A stretch of DNA of 11,753 bases from Chloroflexota bacterium (GCA_021796315.1 JAJYOH010000127.1:1-11753), one strand, 5' to 3'; shown: positions 5,444 to 11,650, counted from the stretch's first letter. Program-made: numbers and translations. The notes: generated by a model not told the origin, from the sequence alone.

Positions 5444-8107
5444 ATGTCTCTCGACGTTTTAATTCGACTCTGGCGCAGCGACCCGGACACCGCACCCAAC
5501 TTTTCCATCTGGCGGACGACGCCTGCGCGCCCCGCGCAAACGCATCCCTTCCCGGACGATCTGCCGGACGCGCTTCGAGCGGCTTTATCCAGCCGTGGAA
5601 TTGATCAGCTTTACAGCCACCAATTCGAAGCCTGGACTCACGCCCGTGCCGGGAAAAATATCGTGCTTGCCACCGGCACTGCCAGCGGAAAAACTTTGGC
5701 GTACCAGCTTCCGATTCTTTCCTCCATCATCACGAACGAGAATGCCCGCGCACTTCTTCTTTTTCCAACAAAGGCGCTCGCGCAGGATCAGTTATCAGTG
5801 CTCAGTGAACAGTTATCAGTTTTGCGTCAGACACTGAACACTGATCACTGGTCACTGGCAACTGCCATTTACGACGGCGACACACCGCAATCGCAGCGAT
5901 CATCCATCCGTCAGAACGCACGCATCCTCCTGTCCAATCCCGACATGCTTCACACTGGGATTTTGCCTCATCACACCAATTGGGCGGACTTCTTCCAAAA
6001 CCTGCGTTATGTTGTCATCGACGAAATGCACACGTATCGCGGTGTCTTCGGCGCGCACGTCGCGAATGTGATCAGAAGACTCACACGCGTGGCAAAGTTT
6101 TATGGCGCACGACCGCAATTCATTCTCACATCTGCCACCATTGGCAACCCAAAGGAACTTGCTGAACGATTGATCGAATCTCCGGTCGAATTGATCGACC
6201 ACGATGGCTCATCGCGCGGCGAAAGGCATTTTCTGTTTTTCAATCCTCCTGTTGTTGACGAAGCTCTTGGCCTGCGAAAAAGCTCACTGCTTGAAAGTGT
6301 GCGCCTCACACAAGACTTGCTGGCTAACAATATTCAATCTGTGGTGTTCGCTCGTTCGCGAAGAAGTGTTGAAATTATTTTGACATATCTTCAAGGCGAG
6401 AAGAAAGAGGAAAGGAGGAAGAATAACAGCGGTGAAATCTTTCATCTCTCATCTTTCATCAGGGGGTATCGCTCCGGTTACCTTCCTTCACAGCGCCGCG
6501 AGATCGAAAAAGGCCTGCGGGATGGCACGGTAAAAATCGTCGTGGCAACCAACGCCCTCGAATTGGGAATCGATATCGGCGGGCTGGGTGCGGCAGTGCT
6601 GGTCGGGTATCCCGGCTCCATCGCAAGCGTCTACCAGCAGGCGGGTCGGGCCGGACGCGGTGACGCGCCAGCCTTGGCGGTGCTGGTCGCGTCTGCCAGC
6701 CCGCTCGACCAGTTCCTTGCTCATCATCCTGATTACTTCTTTGGCAAATCGCCGGAACAGGCGTTGATCGATCCCGATCATTTGCTGATCCTGCTCAATC
6801 ATTTGCGCTGCGCCATGTTTGAATTGCCTTTTCAAAAAGACGAGGGCTTCGGTTCCCTGCCTTCAAAGAACGTCGAAGAATATTTGGAATTTTTGACAGC
6901 CAACAACGAGGCGCATCTTTCACAGGAAAAATTTTTCTGGATGTCGGACTCTTATCCCGCTGCAAATATTTCATTACGTTCGGCTTCGCCGGAAAATATT
7001 ATTTTGCAAACCACGGACGTTCCACCGCAAACCATCGGCGAGATCGATCTCGCTAGCGCATATTGGATGGTTCATCCAAAGGCCGTTTATCTTCACGAAG
7101 GCCAGCAATATTATGTGCACGGTCTCGATCTTGAAAAACATGTTGCGCCGGTCACTGCCGTTGCGTTGGATTATTACACAGAGGCCCAGCGTCAAACTGA
7201 GATTCAAATTTTGAGTACCTCAACTGAATCTCAACTCCCCTCTCCTTTTAGGAGAGGGGACGGGGGTGAGGTCGGTGAAAAAGGTTGGGGCGAAATTCAA
7301 GTCACCACGCAAGTGGTTGGTCTCAAAAAACTGCGCTGGTTCACGCGCGAAAATCTTGGCGAAGAACCGCTCGATCTGCCGCCTACCGATTTGCAAACAA
7401 CAGGCTACTGGCTTTCTCTTTCGGATTCAATGATTGGGTCTTTGCGTGCCAGCGGGGCATGGACAAACGACCCGAACGATTACGGCCCCGATTGGGCGCG
7501 CATTCGCCTCGCTGTCCGAACCCGGGACGGATTCTGTTGCCAGGTCTGCGGCACGCCTGAAAGCGCTCTGACGAGTGCAGGCGGACGCGAGCATGAGGTG
7601 CATCATAAGATTCCATTTCGTGATTTTATGAAACGGAGTGCGGCGTCTCCAGATGTCGCAATGCAAAGTCAGGAGACTTTGCGCTCCGCACGCGATCAAG
7701 CGAATCGACTCGACAATCTCACGACATTGTGCGCGTCCTGTCATCGCAACGTCGAGCAGAATGTCCGCATGAGAAGTGGGCTGGCAGGTTTGACTTATGT
7801 GCTCGGACAACTCGCCCCGTTATTTTTGATGTGCGACCCGAACGACCTTGGAATGCACACTGATTCTGCAGGGAGCATTCTTGGCAAGCCATCCGTCTTT
7901 TTATACGATCAGGTTCCGGCTGGTATTGGCTTCAGCCAAAAGTTATTTGAGATGCACGATGAGTTGATGAAGCGTGCGCTTGAACTGGTCAGTGAATGTG
8001 AATGCAAAGATGGCTGTCCATCCTGCGTCGGCCCCGGCGGGGAAAATGGAGTCGGCGGCAAACAGGAAACGATTGAGATTCTAAAGCTATTGGCTATTAG
8101 CGATTAG
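5444..8107 (+). CDS. MrfA/YprA-like DEAD-box helicase with DUF1998 region and inserted HNH domain
   Basis: MrfA-type enzymes are 3'-5' superfamily 2 helicases; in Bacillus subtilis MrfA works with the exonuclease MrfB in mitomycin-lesion repair. In this 887-residue protein the helicase core shows LYSHQ (56-60), Walker A ATGTASGKT (76-84), FPTKALAQDQ (107-116), SNPDMLH (164-170), DEMH (193-196), SAT (230-232), ATNALELGIDIGG (368-380) and QQAGRAGR (398-405). The DUF1998-type region starts near 535 (HPKAVYLHEGQQYYVHGLDLE) and ends with a four-Cys site, Cys852, Cys854, Cys858 and Cys861. Between them an HNH-like unit occupies about 685-770: Cys699/Cys702, EVHHKIPF (718-725), NRLDNL (754-759), Cys763/Cys766 and His767. 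At least three loops hold repeat-derived insertions. The start codon lacks a Shine-Dalgarno sequence, but the N terminus matches the family. No MrfB-like exonuclease adjoins it. Family sure; HNH activity unproven. Confidence 0.92.
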   Translation: MSLDVLIRLWRSDPDTAPNFSIWRTTPARPAQTHPFPDDLPDALRAALSSRGIDQLYSHQFEAWTHARAGKNIVLATGTASGKTLAYQLPILSSIITNENARALLLFPTKALAQDQLSVLSEQLSVLRQTLNTDHWSLATAIYDGDTPQSQRSSIRQNARILLSNPDMLHTGILPHHTNWADFFQNLRYVVIDEMHTYRGVFGAHVANVIRRLTRVAKFYGARPQFILTSATIGNPKELAERLIESPVELIDHDGSSRGERHFLFFNPPVVDEALGLRKSSLLESVRLTQDLLANNIQSVVFARSRRSVEIILTYLQGEKKEERRKNNSGEIFHLSSFIRGYRSGYLPSQRREIEKGLRDGTVKIVVATNALELGIDIGGLGAAVLVGYPGSIASVYQQAGRAGRGDAPALAVLVASASPLDQFLAHHPDYFFGKSPEQALIDPDHLLILLNHLRCAMFELPFQKDEGFGSLPSKNVEEYLEFLTANNEAHLSQEKFFWMSDSYPAANISLRSASPENIILQTTDVPPQTIGEIDLASAYWMVHPKAVYLHEGQQYYVHGLDLEKHVAPVTAVALDYYTEAQRQTEIQILSTSTESQLPSPFRRGDGGEVGEKGWGEIQVTTQVVGLKKLRWFTRENLGEEPLDLPPTDLQTTGYWLSLSDSMIGSLRASGAWTNDPNDYGPDWARIRLAVRTRDGFCCQVCGTPESALTSAGGREHEVHHKIPFRDFMKRSAASPDVAMQSQETLRSARDQANRLDNLTTLCASCHRNVEQNVRMRSGLAGLTYVLGQLAPLFLMCDPNDLGMHTDSAGSILGKPSVFLYDQVPAGIGFSQKLFEMHDELMKRALELVSECECKDGCPSCVGPGGENGVGGKQETIEILKLLAISD
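5789..5863 (+). repeat. In-frame CAGTTATCAGT/CACTG low-complexity repeat in the helicase gene
   Basis: CAGTTATCAGT occurs at 5789-5799 and again at 5810-5820, 21 bases apart, which encodes QLSVLSE then QLSVLRQ. The following half (5830-5858) is built of ACTGAACACTG, ATCACTG and GTCACTG, roughly the reverse complement of the first half. The tract falls between the FPTKALAQDQ and YDGDTP motifs, where family members have a variable loop. Similar CAGT/ACTG tracts are known to me as dispersed non-coding repeats in some bacterial genomes. Confidence 0.7.
6398..6460 (+). repeat. In-frame purine tract followed by TTTCATC repeats in the helicase gene
   Basis: A purine-only-like run (GAGAAGAAAGAGGAAAGGAG, 6398-6417, continuing to 6424) is followed by ATCTTTCATC and CATCTTTCATC at 6438-6460. 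It encodes a highly charged stretch and then IFHLSSFIRG (about residues 318-341), between the EIILTYL strand and the YRSGYLPSQRREIE motif of the second helicase domain. This loop varies in length in the family. Origin from a dispersed repeat is less certain than for the other tracts. Confidence 0.45.
7229..7276 (+). repeat. In-frame palindromic repeat TCCCCTCTCCT/AGGAGAGGGGA in the helicase gene
   Basis: TCCCCTCTCCT (7236-7246) and AGGAGAGGGGA (7250-7260) form a perfect 11-bp stem around TTT, followed by CGGGGGTGAGGTC. The element reads in frame as LPSPFRRGDGGEVG (residues 598-611) and is placed between EIQIL and GEIQVTTQVVGLKK of the DUF1998-type region. The duplicate-looking GAGATTCAAATTTTGAGT and GCGAAATTCAA flanks hold EIQ on both sides. 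This motif resembles dispersed palindromic repeats seen between genes in several phyla (recalled). Confidence 0.75.
7634..7688 (+). repeat. In-frame three-way-junction repeat within the HNH domain
   Basis: The outer arms CGGAGT (7634-7639) and GCTCCG (7683-7688) pair with one wobble. They enclose two adjacent hairpins: GCGGCGTC / GATGTCGC (7640-7647 with 7652-7659, two G-T wobbles, loop TCCA) and GCAAAGTC / GACTTTGC (7663-7670 with 7675-7682, perfect, loop AGGA). Three bases (AAT) join the hairpins. It encodes residues about 731-750, between the EVHHKIPF and NRLDNL motifs of the HNH unit, where a much shorter loop is normal. Confidence 0.75.
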
Positions 8108-8119
8108 CCACCAGCTATT
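8085..8119. repeat. Repeat that supplies the stop codons of two convergent genes
   Basis: AGCTATT occurs at 8085-8091 and 8113-8119, and between them TGGCTA (8091-8096) pairs with TAGCCA (8105-8110). The helicase stop TAG is 8105-8107, inside the right arm; the LOG-gene stop TAG is 8117-8115 on the other strand. Neither arm is followed by a T-run, so it is not a typical terminator. Short GCTATTAGC-type tracts of this kind are familiar as dispersed repeats. Confidence 0.5.
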
Positions 8120-8696
8120 CTTCCCTCATCCAACGTTTTACAGCCTCATGTGGATGCTTGTGATTTGCCATGGCGTCCAGCAATTTGTCGGGGTCATTTT
8201 CGCAATATAAAGCGGCGCGATGCTCCTCAAAAATAAATCCTTCTTTCACGGCATGGTCAATTGCGATCAGCAATGGGGCGTAATAATTTTTGATATTCAG
8301 CAACCCGATTGGTTTTTGGTGCGCGCCGACCTGCCCCCAGGTGATCGTCTCGAACAATTCGTCGAAGGTGCCGAAGCCGCCGGGCAGGGCGATGTAGCCG
8401 TCAGCCAGTTCGTGCATGCGGGCTTTGCGTTCATGCATACCGGGAACGACGTCCATGCGCGTCAAACCCACATGCGCCAATGCCGGCGTATTCATGGATG
8501 GGATGATCACGCCGATGACTTCACCGCCCGCTTCGAGCGCGCCTTCGGCAACGGCCCCCATTAAACCGGTTTTGCCTCCGCCGTAAATTAAACGGAGTCC
8601 GTGTTCGGCTAGAGTCCGGCCCATTTGACGCGCACCCGCAAAAAAGTCTGGAGAGACGCCGTCGGCAGATCCGCAAAAAACACAAATCGATTCCAT
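8115..8696 (-). CDS. LOG-family nucleoside-5'-monophosphate phosphoribohydrolase (TIGR00730)
   Basis: LOG-family enzymes split the N-glycosidic bond of (iso-pentenylated) AMP-type nucleotides to free the base; in plants and some bacteria this activates cytokinins, while in most bacteria the natural substrate is unsettled. The 193-residue product is full length and soluble. It shows the Rossmann-like start SICVFCGS (3-10), the phosphate loop GGGKTGLMGAVA (39-50), MHERKARM (87-94) and the hallmark PGGFGTFDELFE (105-116) with the catalytic Arg/Glu context of the family. The start at 8696 is backed by GAGG at 8704-8701, four bases upstream. It converges on the helicase gene with only seven bases between stop codons and is divergent from the DnaJ-like gene, sharing a region with an inverted repeat. 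Enzyme family is sure; a physiological role is not readable here. Confidence 0.93.
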   Translation of the reverse strand: MESICVFCGSADGVSPDFFAGARQMGRTLAEHGLRLIYGGGKTGLMGAVAEGALEAGGEVIGVIIPSMNTPALAHVGLTRMDVVPGMHERKARMHELADGYIALPGGFGTFDELFETITWGQVGAHQKPIGLLNIKNYYAPLLIAIDHAVKEGFIFEEHRAALYCENDPDKLLDAMANHKHPHEAVKRWMREE

Positions 8697-8703
8697 TCAT
8701 CCT

Positions 8704-8724
8704 CGATGTTCATCCGATGTTCAT
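8704..8724 (-). repeat. Tandem 10-bp repeat in the LOG-gene leader
   Basis: CGATGTTCAT is present at 8704-8713 and again at 8715-8724, an 11-base period close to one DNA helical turn. It lies between the likely -10 region and the Shine-Dalgarno sequence of the LOG gene, and its left copy overlaps that sequence. It could be a pair of protein-binding sites on one helix face or a simple duplication. Confidence 0.5.
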
Positions 8725-8744
8725 TTATAAGTGATATAAATGAA
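8720..8744. promoter_or_regulatory. Inverted repeat (possible operator) with LOG-gene -10 region
   Basis: TTCATTTATA (8720-8729) and TATAAATGAA (8735-8744) form a perfect 10-bp inverted repeat around AGTGA. On the minus strand TTATAA at 8730-8725 sits 17 bases after a TTACTC hexamer (8753-8748), a plausible promoter for the LOG gene, so a dimeric regulator on the repeat would cover its -10. The A/T-rich arms also make it a possible hairpin, but no T-run marks it as a terminator. Confidence 0.5.
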
Positions 8745-8811
8745 ATTGAGTAAATAAGAGCCGGATAAGTATACCTGAGGTTAGAGTTCTATTAGACCCG
8801 TTGGTTGATGC

Positions 8812-8840
8812 TTGCCTGACATTGTTAACAGGCATAGAAT
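8812..8840 (+). promoter_or_regulatory. Promoter of the DnaJ-like gene with internal dyad
   Basis: TTGCCT (8812-8817), a 17-base spacer and TAGAAT (8835-8840) make a well-formed sigma-70-type promoter. The ATG at 8847 follows after six bases, so the expected first RNA base is the A of the start codon, and there is no Shine-Dalgarno sequence. The dyad TGCCTG (8813-8818) / CAGGCA (8829-8834) with central palindrome TGTTAACA (8823-8830) fills the spacer and could be an operator. It does not match the CIRCE or HAIR heat-shock operators. Confidence 0.7.
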
Positions 8841-8846
8841 CAAAAT

Positions 8847-9758
8847 ATGGATTACAAGGACTACTACAAGATTTTGGGCGTGGAGCGCTCGGCCAGCACG
8901 GACGAGATTCGCAAGGCGTATCGCAAACTGGCGATGCAATATCACCCGGATCGAAACCAGGGCAATAAACAGGCCGAGGAAAAGTTCAAGGAAATCAACG
9001 AAGCCTATCAGGCCTTGAGCGATCCGCAAAAGCGCGCCCGCTATGATCAGTTGGGAAGCGAATATTCGAACTGGCAAAGACGCGGCGCGCCCGGCGACTT
9101 CGATTGGAGTCAGTGGTTCAACACCCAGCAAGCTGGCCGCGGTGGGACGCGCGTGGAGTATGGCGACTTGAACGATCTGTTCGGCCAGGGCGGGTTCTCT
9201 GATTTCTTCCAATCCATTTTCGGCGGCGGCATGGGCGGGGCTGCAACCGGCACGCGGACTCGTTCCGCACCGGCCTATCAACAGGCTGTGACGATTTCCT
9301 TGCAGGAAGCGCACGATGGCGCATTGCGTTCCCTGCAAAGCAATGGCCGCAGAGTGGATGTCCGCATACCGGCTGGAGTGAAGACCGGTTCGAAGGTGCG
9401 GGTACCCGGCGCGGGTCCCGAAGGACTCGATCTTTATCTGATCGTTGAAGTCGCAGAAGATACACGCTTTGAACGCGAAGGCGATGATCTGCGAACATCC
9501 GTCACGATCGATGTGTTTACGGCCATGCTCGGTGGCGAAGTGGAAGTTGAAACAATGGGCGGCAAGGTGACGTTGAAAATTCCGGCAGGTACGCAACCTG
9601 AACAGGTTTTTAGATTGGCTGGAAGAGGAATGCCGCATTTGAAAAGCGCGCACACCAAAGGCGATCTTTTCGTGCGTGTAAAGGTACGAATACCGAAGCA
9701 GTTGTCGTCAAAGCAAAAATCATTATTGGAAGAAGCGGCCCGCCAGAAATCTGCGTGA
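8847..9758 (+). CDS. DnaJ/CbpA-like co-chaperone without zinc finger
   Basis: J-domain proteins stimulate the ATPase of DnaK (Hsp70) and hand it unfolded clients. The 303-residue product begins with a complete J domain (5-70) with the essential His33-Pro34-Asp35 and [24 protein letters not shown] (47-70). A Gly/Phe-rich region follows (about 94-140: [22 protein letters not shown]), then the two beta-barrel C-terminal domains (about 143-290) with [15 protein letters not shown] and [15 protein letters not shown]. The four CxxCxGxG zinc repeats of classical DnaJ are absent, so it is a type II/CbpA-like protein. It has no membrane segment. The start lies exactly where transcription should begin, so the mRNA is probably leaderless. 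The htrA-like gene follows after 39 bases with no terminator between, suggesting one protein-quality-control operon. No dnaK or grpE is in view. Confidence 0.93.
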   Translation: MDYKDYYKILGVERSASTDEIRKAYRKLAMQYHPDRNQGNKQAEEKFKEINEAYQALSDPQKRARYDQLGSEYSNWQRRGAPGDFDWSQWFNTQQAGRGGTRVEYGDLNDLFGQGGFSDFFQSIFGGGMGGAATGTRTRSAPAYQQAVTISLQEAHDGALRSLQSNGRRVDVRIPAGVKTGSKVRVPGAGPEGLDLYLIVEVAEDTRFEREGDDLRTSVTIDVFTAMLGGEVEVETMGGKVTLKIPAGTQPEQVFRLAGRGMPHLKSAHTKGDLFVRVKVRIPKQLSSKQKSLLEEAARQKSA

Positions 9759-9797
9759 GGCCGTAAAGCTCTCTCAAAGGAGATAGAAAGAGAAAGA

Positions 9798-10970
9798 ATG
9801 AAAACGAAACGTATTTTAATTGTACTTGCCGTGCTTGTTCTAGCGGCCCTGGCTTGCCAGCTTGGAACCGCACCGATTGCCATACCTCAGTTGCCGACTC
9901 CTGTGCCAAACCAACCGGCGGCTCCGGCGGTGAATACTTCCGCACAGGCAGCTTCGCAACAGGATGCGATGGTGAATTTGTATCAAACCGTCAGCCCTGG
10001 CGTTGTGACGATTCAAGTTATCACGCAAAGCGGCGGCGATCTTGGCTCTGGATTTGTTTTGGATACGGATGGTCACATCGTGACCAATTACCATGTTGTG
10101 TCAGGCGCAACCAACAATAAAGTTGAAGTGGACTTTATGTCGGGCTTCAAAACTTACGGGACCGTGGTCGGCACCGATCTGGACTCCGATCTGGCGATCA
10201 TTAAAGTAGATGCTCCGGCCTCAGAGCTTCATCCGTTAACTCTTGGCGATTCATCGACCGTTAAAGTCGGGCAGACCGTGATCGCCATTGGAAATCCCTT
10301 CGGTTTGAATGGCACGATGACAGAGGGCATTGTCTCAGCTTTGGGCCGCACGCTTGATTCTGAACATGCCACGCCTGGAAGCGGTGGTCAGGGTGGGCAG
10401 CCCTTTACGGCCGGCGACCTGATCCAGACCGATGCGGCTATCAACCCCGGCAACTCCGGCGGCCCGTTATTCAACCTTAACGGCGAAGTCATTGGCGTGA
10501 ACCGCGCCATCAGCACGAATAGCTCCACGGCCACGGGTGAGCCGGTCAACTCTGGAATTGGTTTTGCGGTTTCATCCAATATTATTAAGCGCGTCGCGCC
10601 GATCCTTATCCGCGATGGAAAGATCGATTATCCATATCTCGGAATTTCATCGACGAGCTCCCTCTCTTTGGATGAGATCAACGCGTTAGGCCTGAAACAA
10701 TATACCGGCGCGTATGTGACGGATATTGTCAAAGGCGGCCCGGCGGACCAGGCCGGAATCAAGGCCGGTACCCAGCCGACCAGTATCCAGGGTTTGAACG
10801 CTGGCGGCGATCTGATCATTGCCATCGACGGTCATCCGGTCAAACAGTTTGACGATCTGTTGGCTTACTTGATCACCAACAAAGGCCCCGGTGATACCGT
10901 TGTGCTCACAGTTCTACGAGGTGACAAGCAACAAGACATTACGGTCACATTGGGCAAACGTCCATCATAA
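9798..10970 (+). CDS. htrA: HtrA/DegP-like serine protease with PDZ domain, probable lipoprotein
   Basis: HtrA proteases degrade or refold damaged proteins outside the cytoplasm. The 390-residue product starts with MKTKR and a hydrophobic helix ending in ALAC (Cys20), a lipobox-like site though with Leu at -2 and Ala at -3; then a Pro/Gln/Ala-rich linker to about residue 55. The trypsin-like domain has the triad His99 (TNYHV), Asp131 (LDSDLAI) and Ser220 (NPGNSGGPLF). A single PDZ domain spans about 275-385 with YLGISS and GDLIIAIDGHPV (337-348). A Gly/Gln-rich loop (193-204) precedes the active-site serine. The strong AAAGGAG (9776-9782) is 15 bases from the ATG, longer than usual, with a purine-rich spacer; no other in-frame start fits better. 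It probably is cotranscribed with the DnaJ-like gene and ends before a strong terminator. Lipid attachment is likely but not certain. Confidence 0.93.
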   Translation: MKTKRILIVLAVLVLAALACQLGTAPIAIPQLPTPVPNQPAAPAVNTSAQAASQQDAMVNLYQTVSPGVVTIQVITQSGGDLGSGFVLDTDGHIVTNYHVVSGATNNKVEVDFMSGFKTYGTVVGTDLDSDLAIIKVDAPASELHPLTLGDSSTVKVGQTVIAIGNPFGLNGTMTEGIVSALGRTLDSEHATPGSGGQGGQPFTAGDLIQTDAAINPGNSGGPLFNLNGEVIGVNRAISTNSSTATGEPVNSGIGFAVSSNIIKRVAPILIRDGKIDYPYLGISSTSSLSLDEINALGLKQYTGAYVTDIVKGGPADQAGIKAGTQPTSIQGLNAGGDLIIAIDGHPVKQFDDLLAYLITNKGPGDTVVLTVLRGDKQQDITVTLGKRPS

Positions 10971-10975
10971 AAAAT

Positions 10976-11013
10976 AAAAAGTTTGGTCGGGATTTGCCCG
11001 ACCAAACTTTTTT
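10976..11013. terminator. Strong bidirectional terminator between htrA and the molybdopterin gene
   Basis: AAAAAGTTTGGTCGGG (10976-10991) pairs perfectly with CCCGACCAAACTTTTT (10997-11012) around the loop ATTTG. T-runs follow on the plus strand (to 11013) and, by complement of the A-run at 10971-10980, on the minus strand. It ends the htrA transcript and the convergent molybdopterin-gene transcript; the stop codon of the latter (11014-11012) overlaps the stem base. Confidence 0.93.
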
Positions 11014-11650
11014 AACCGAAACGTTCTTCCTTCCAAACATCGGCGCGGTTGTGGTAACCGGCCTGCTCCCAGAAGCCGCGTTTGTCACGCGGCATGAACT
11101 CAATCGAGCGCAGCCATTTTGCGCCCTTCCAAAAATATGGCGTTTCCTCTTCGCGTCCGGGAATGAATCCCACGACTCCGCGCAACGGATAACCGTGATC
11201 GGCTGTGATCGGCTCGCCGTTAAGATGGGTCGCCAATAGAAAATTATCCTGCAAGACAACTTCGAGGGGAAGATTGACCGTAAAGCCGTACTCCGCATGT
11301 TGCATCACATGGGTCGCACTCGGCTTGATCTTGAAGAAACCTTCCTTCACCAGCGTCTTGACCGAAACGCCTTCCCAAACCGTGTCGAATTTGCTCCAGC
11401 GTGTCACGCAATGGATGTCCATTTTGATCGAGGCGCGCGGCAACTTGTTGAACTCATCCCACGTCCAGCGTTTTTCTTCCTCCACTTCACCCCACACACG
11501 GAAATCCCAGGTGGCTGGGTTGAAATGCGGAACGGGGCCGTAATGCAGGACGGGGAATTTTAAAGTCAACGATTGGCCAGGCGGCAGACGTCCCTCGCTG
11601 CGGACGCGGTCTTCCTCCTTGCGGCGGTCGGGACCCTCAAAATTGAACAT
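11012..11650 (-). CDS. Sulfite-oxidase-fold molybdopterin-dependent oxidoreductase
   Basis: Proteins of this family (PF00174, COG2041) bind molybdopterin through one Cys; members include sulfite oxidase and the methionine-sulfoxide reductase MsrP. The 212-residue product has HYGPVPHFNPATWDFRVWGEV (36-56), the segment DIHCVTRWSKFDTVWEGV (78-95) with Cys81 as expected molybdenum ligand, and DHGYPLRGVVGFIPG (151-165), followed by KGAKWLRSIEFM (175-186) and a C-terminal GYHNRADVW (198-206). It lacks a twin-arginine signal, a heme domain and the C-terminal dimerisation domain of true sulfite oxidases, so it is a short cytoplasmic form of unknown substrate. The start at 11650 has AGAGAGGAG eight bases upstream. 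No molybdopterin-synthesis gene or redox partner is in the window. Confidence 0.9.
   Translation of the reverse strand: MFNFEGPDRRKEEDRVRSEGRLPPGQSLTLKFPVLHYGPVPHFNPATWDFRVWGEVEEEKRWTWDEFNKLPRASIKMDIHCVTRWSKFDTVWEGVSVKTLVKEGFFKIKPSATHVMQHAEYGFTVNLPLEVVLQDNFLLATHLNGEPITADHGYPLRGVVGFIPGREEETPYFWKGAKWLRSIEFMPRDKRGFWEQAGYHNRADVWKEERFG

Noticed and set aside
5789..5863. Possible CRISPR-like array from the repeated CAGTTATCAGT
   Set aside because: Only two exact short copies with no unique spacers of regular length, all inside a coding frame.
8812..8846. CIRCE or HAIR heat-shock operator before the DnaJ-like gene
   Set aside because: The dyad TGCCTG/CAGGCA does not match TTAGCACTC-N9-GAGTGCTAA or CTTGAGT-N7-ACTCAAG.
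8781..9653. Long minus-strand open frame of 290 codons opposite the DnaJ-like gene
   Set aside because: It is the antisense of a clear J-domain gene, its protein is Cys/His/Arg-rich without a recognisable fold, and it has no start signals.
9759..9797. Independent promoter or terminator between the DnaJ-like and htrA genes
   Set aside because: The 39 bases hold only a purine-rich ribosome-binding region; no -10 or stable hairpin is visible.
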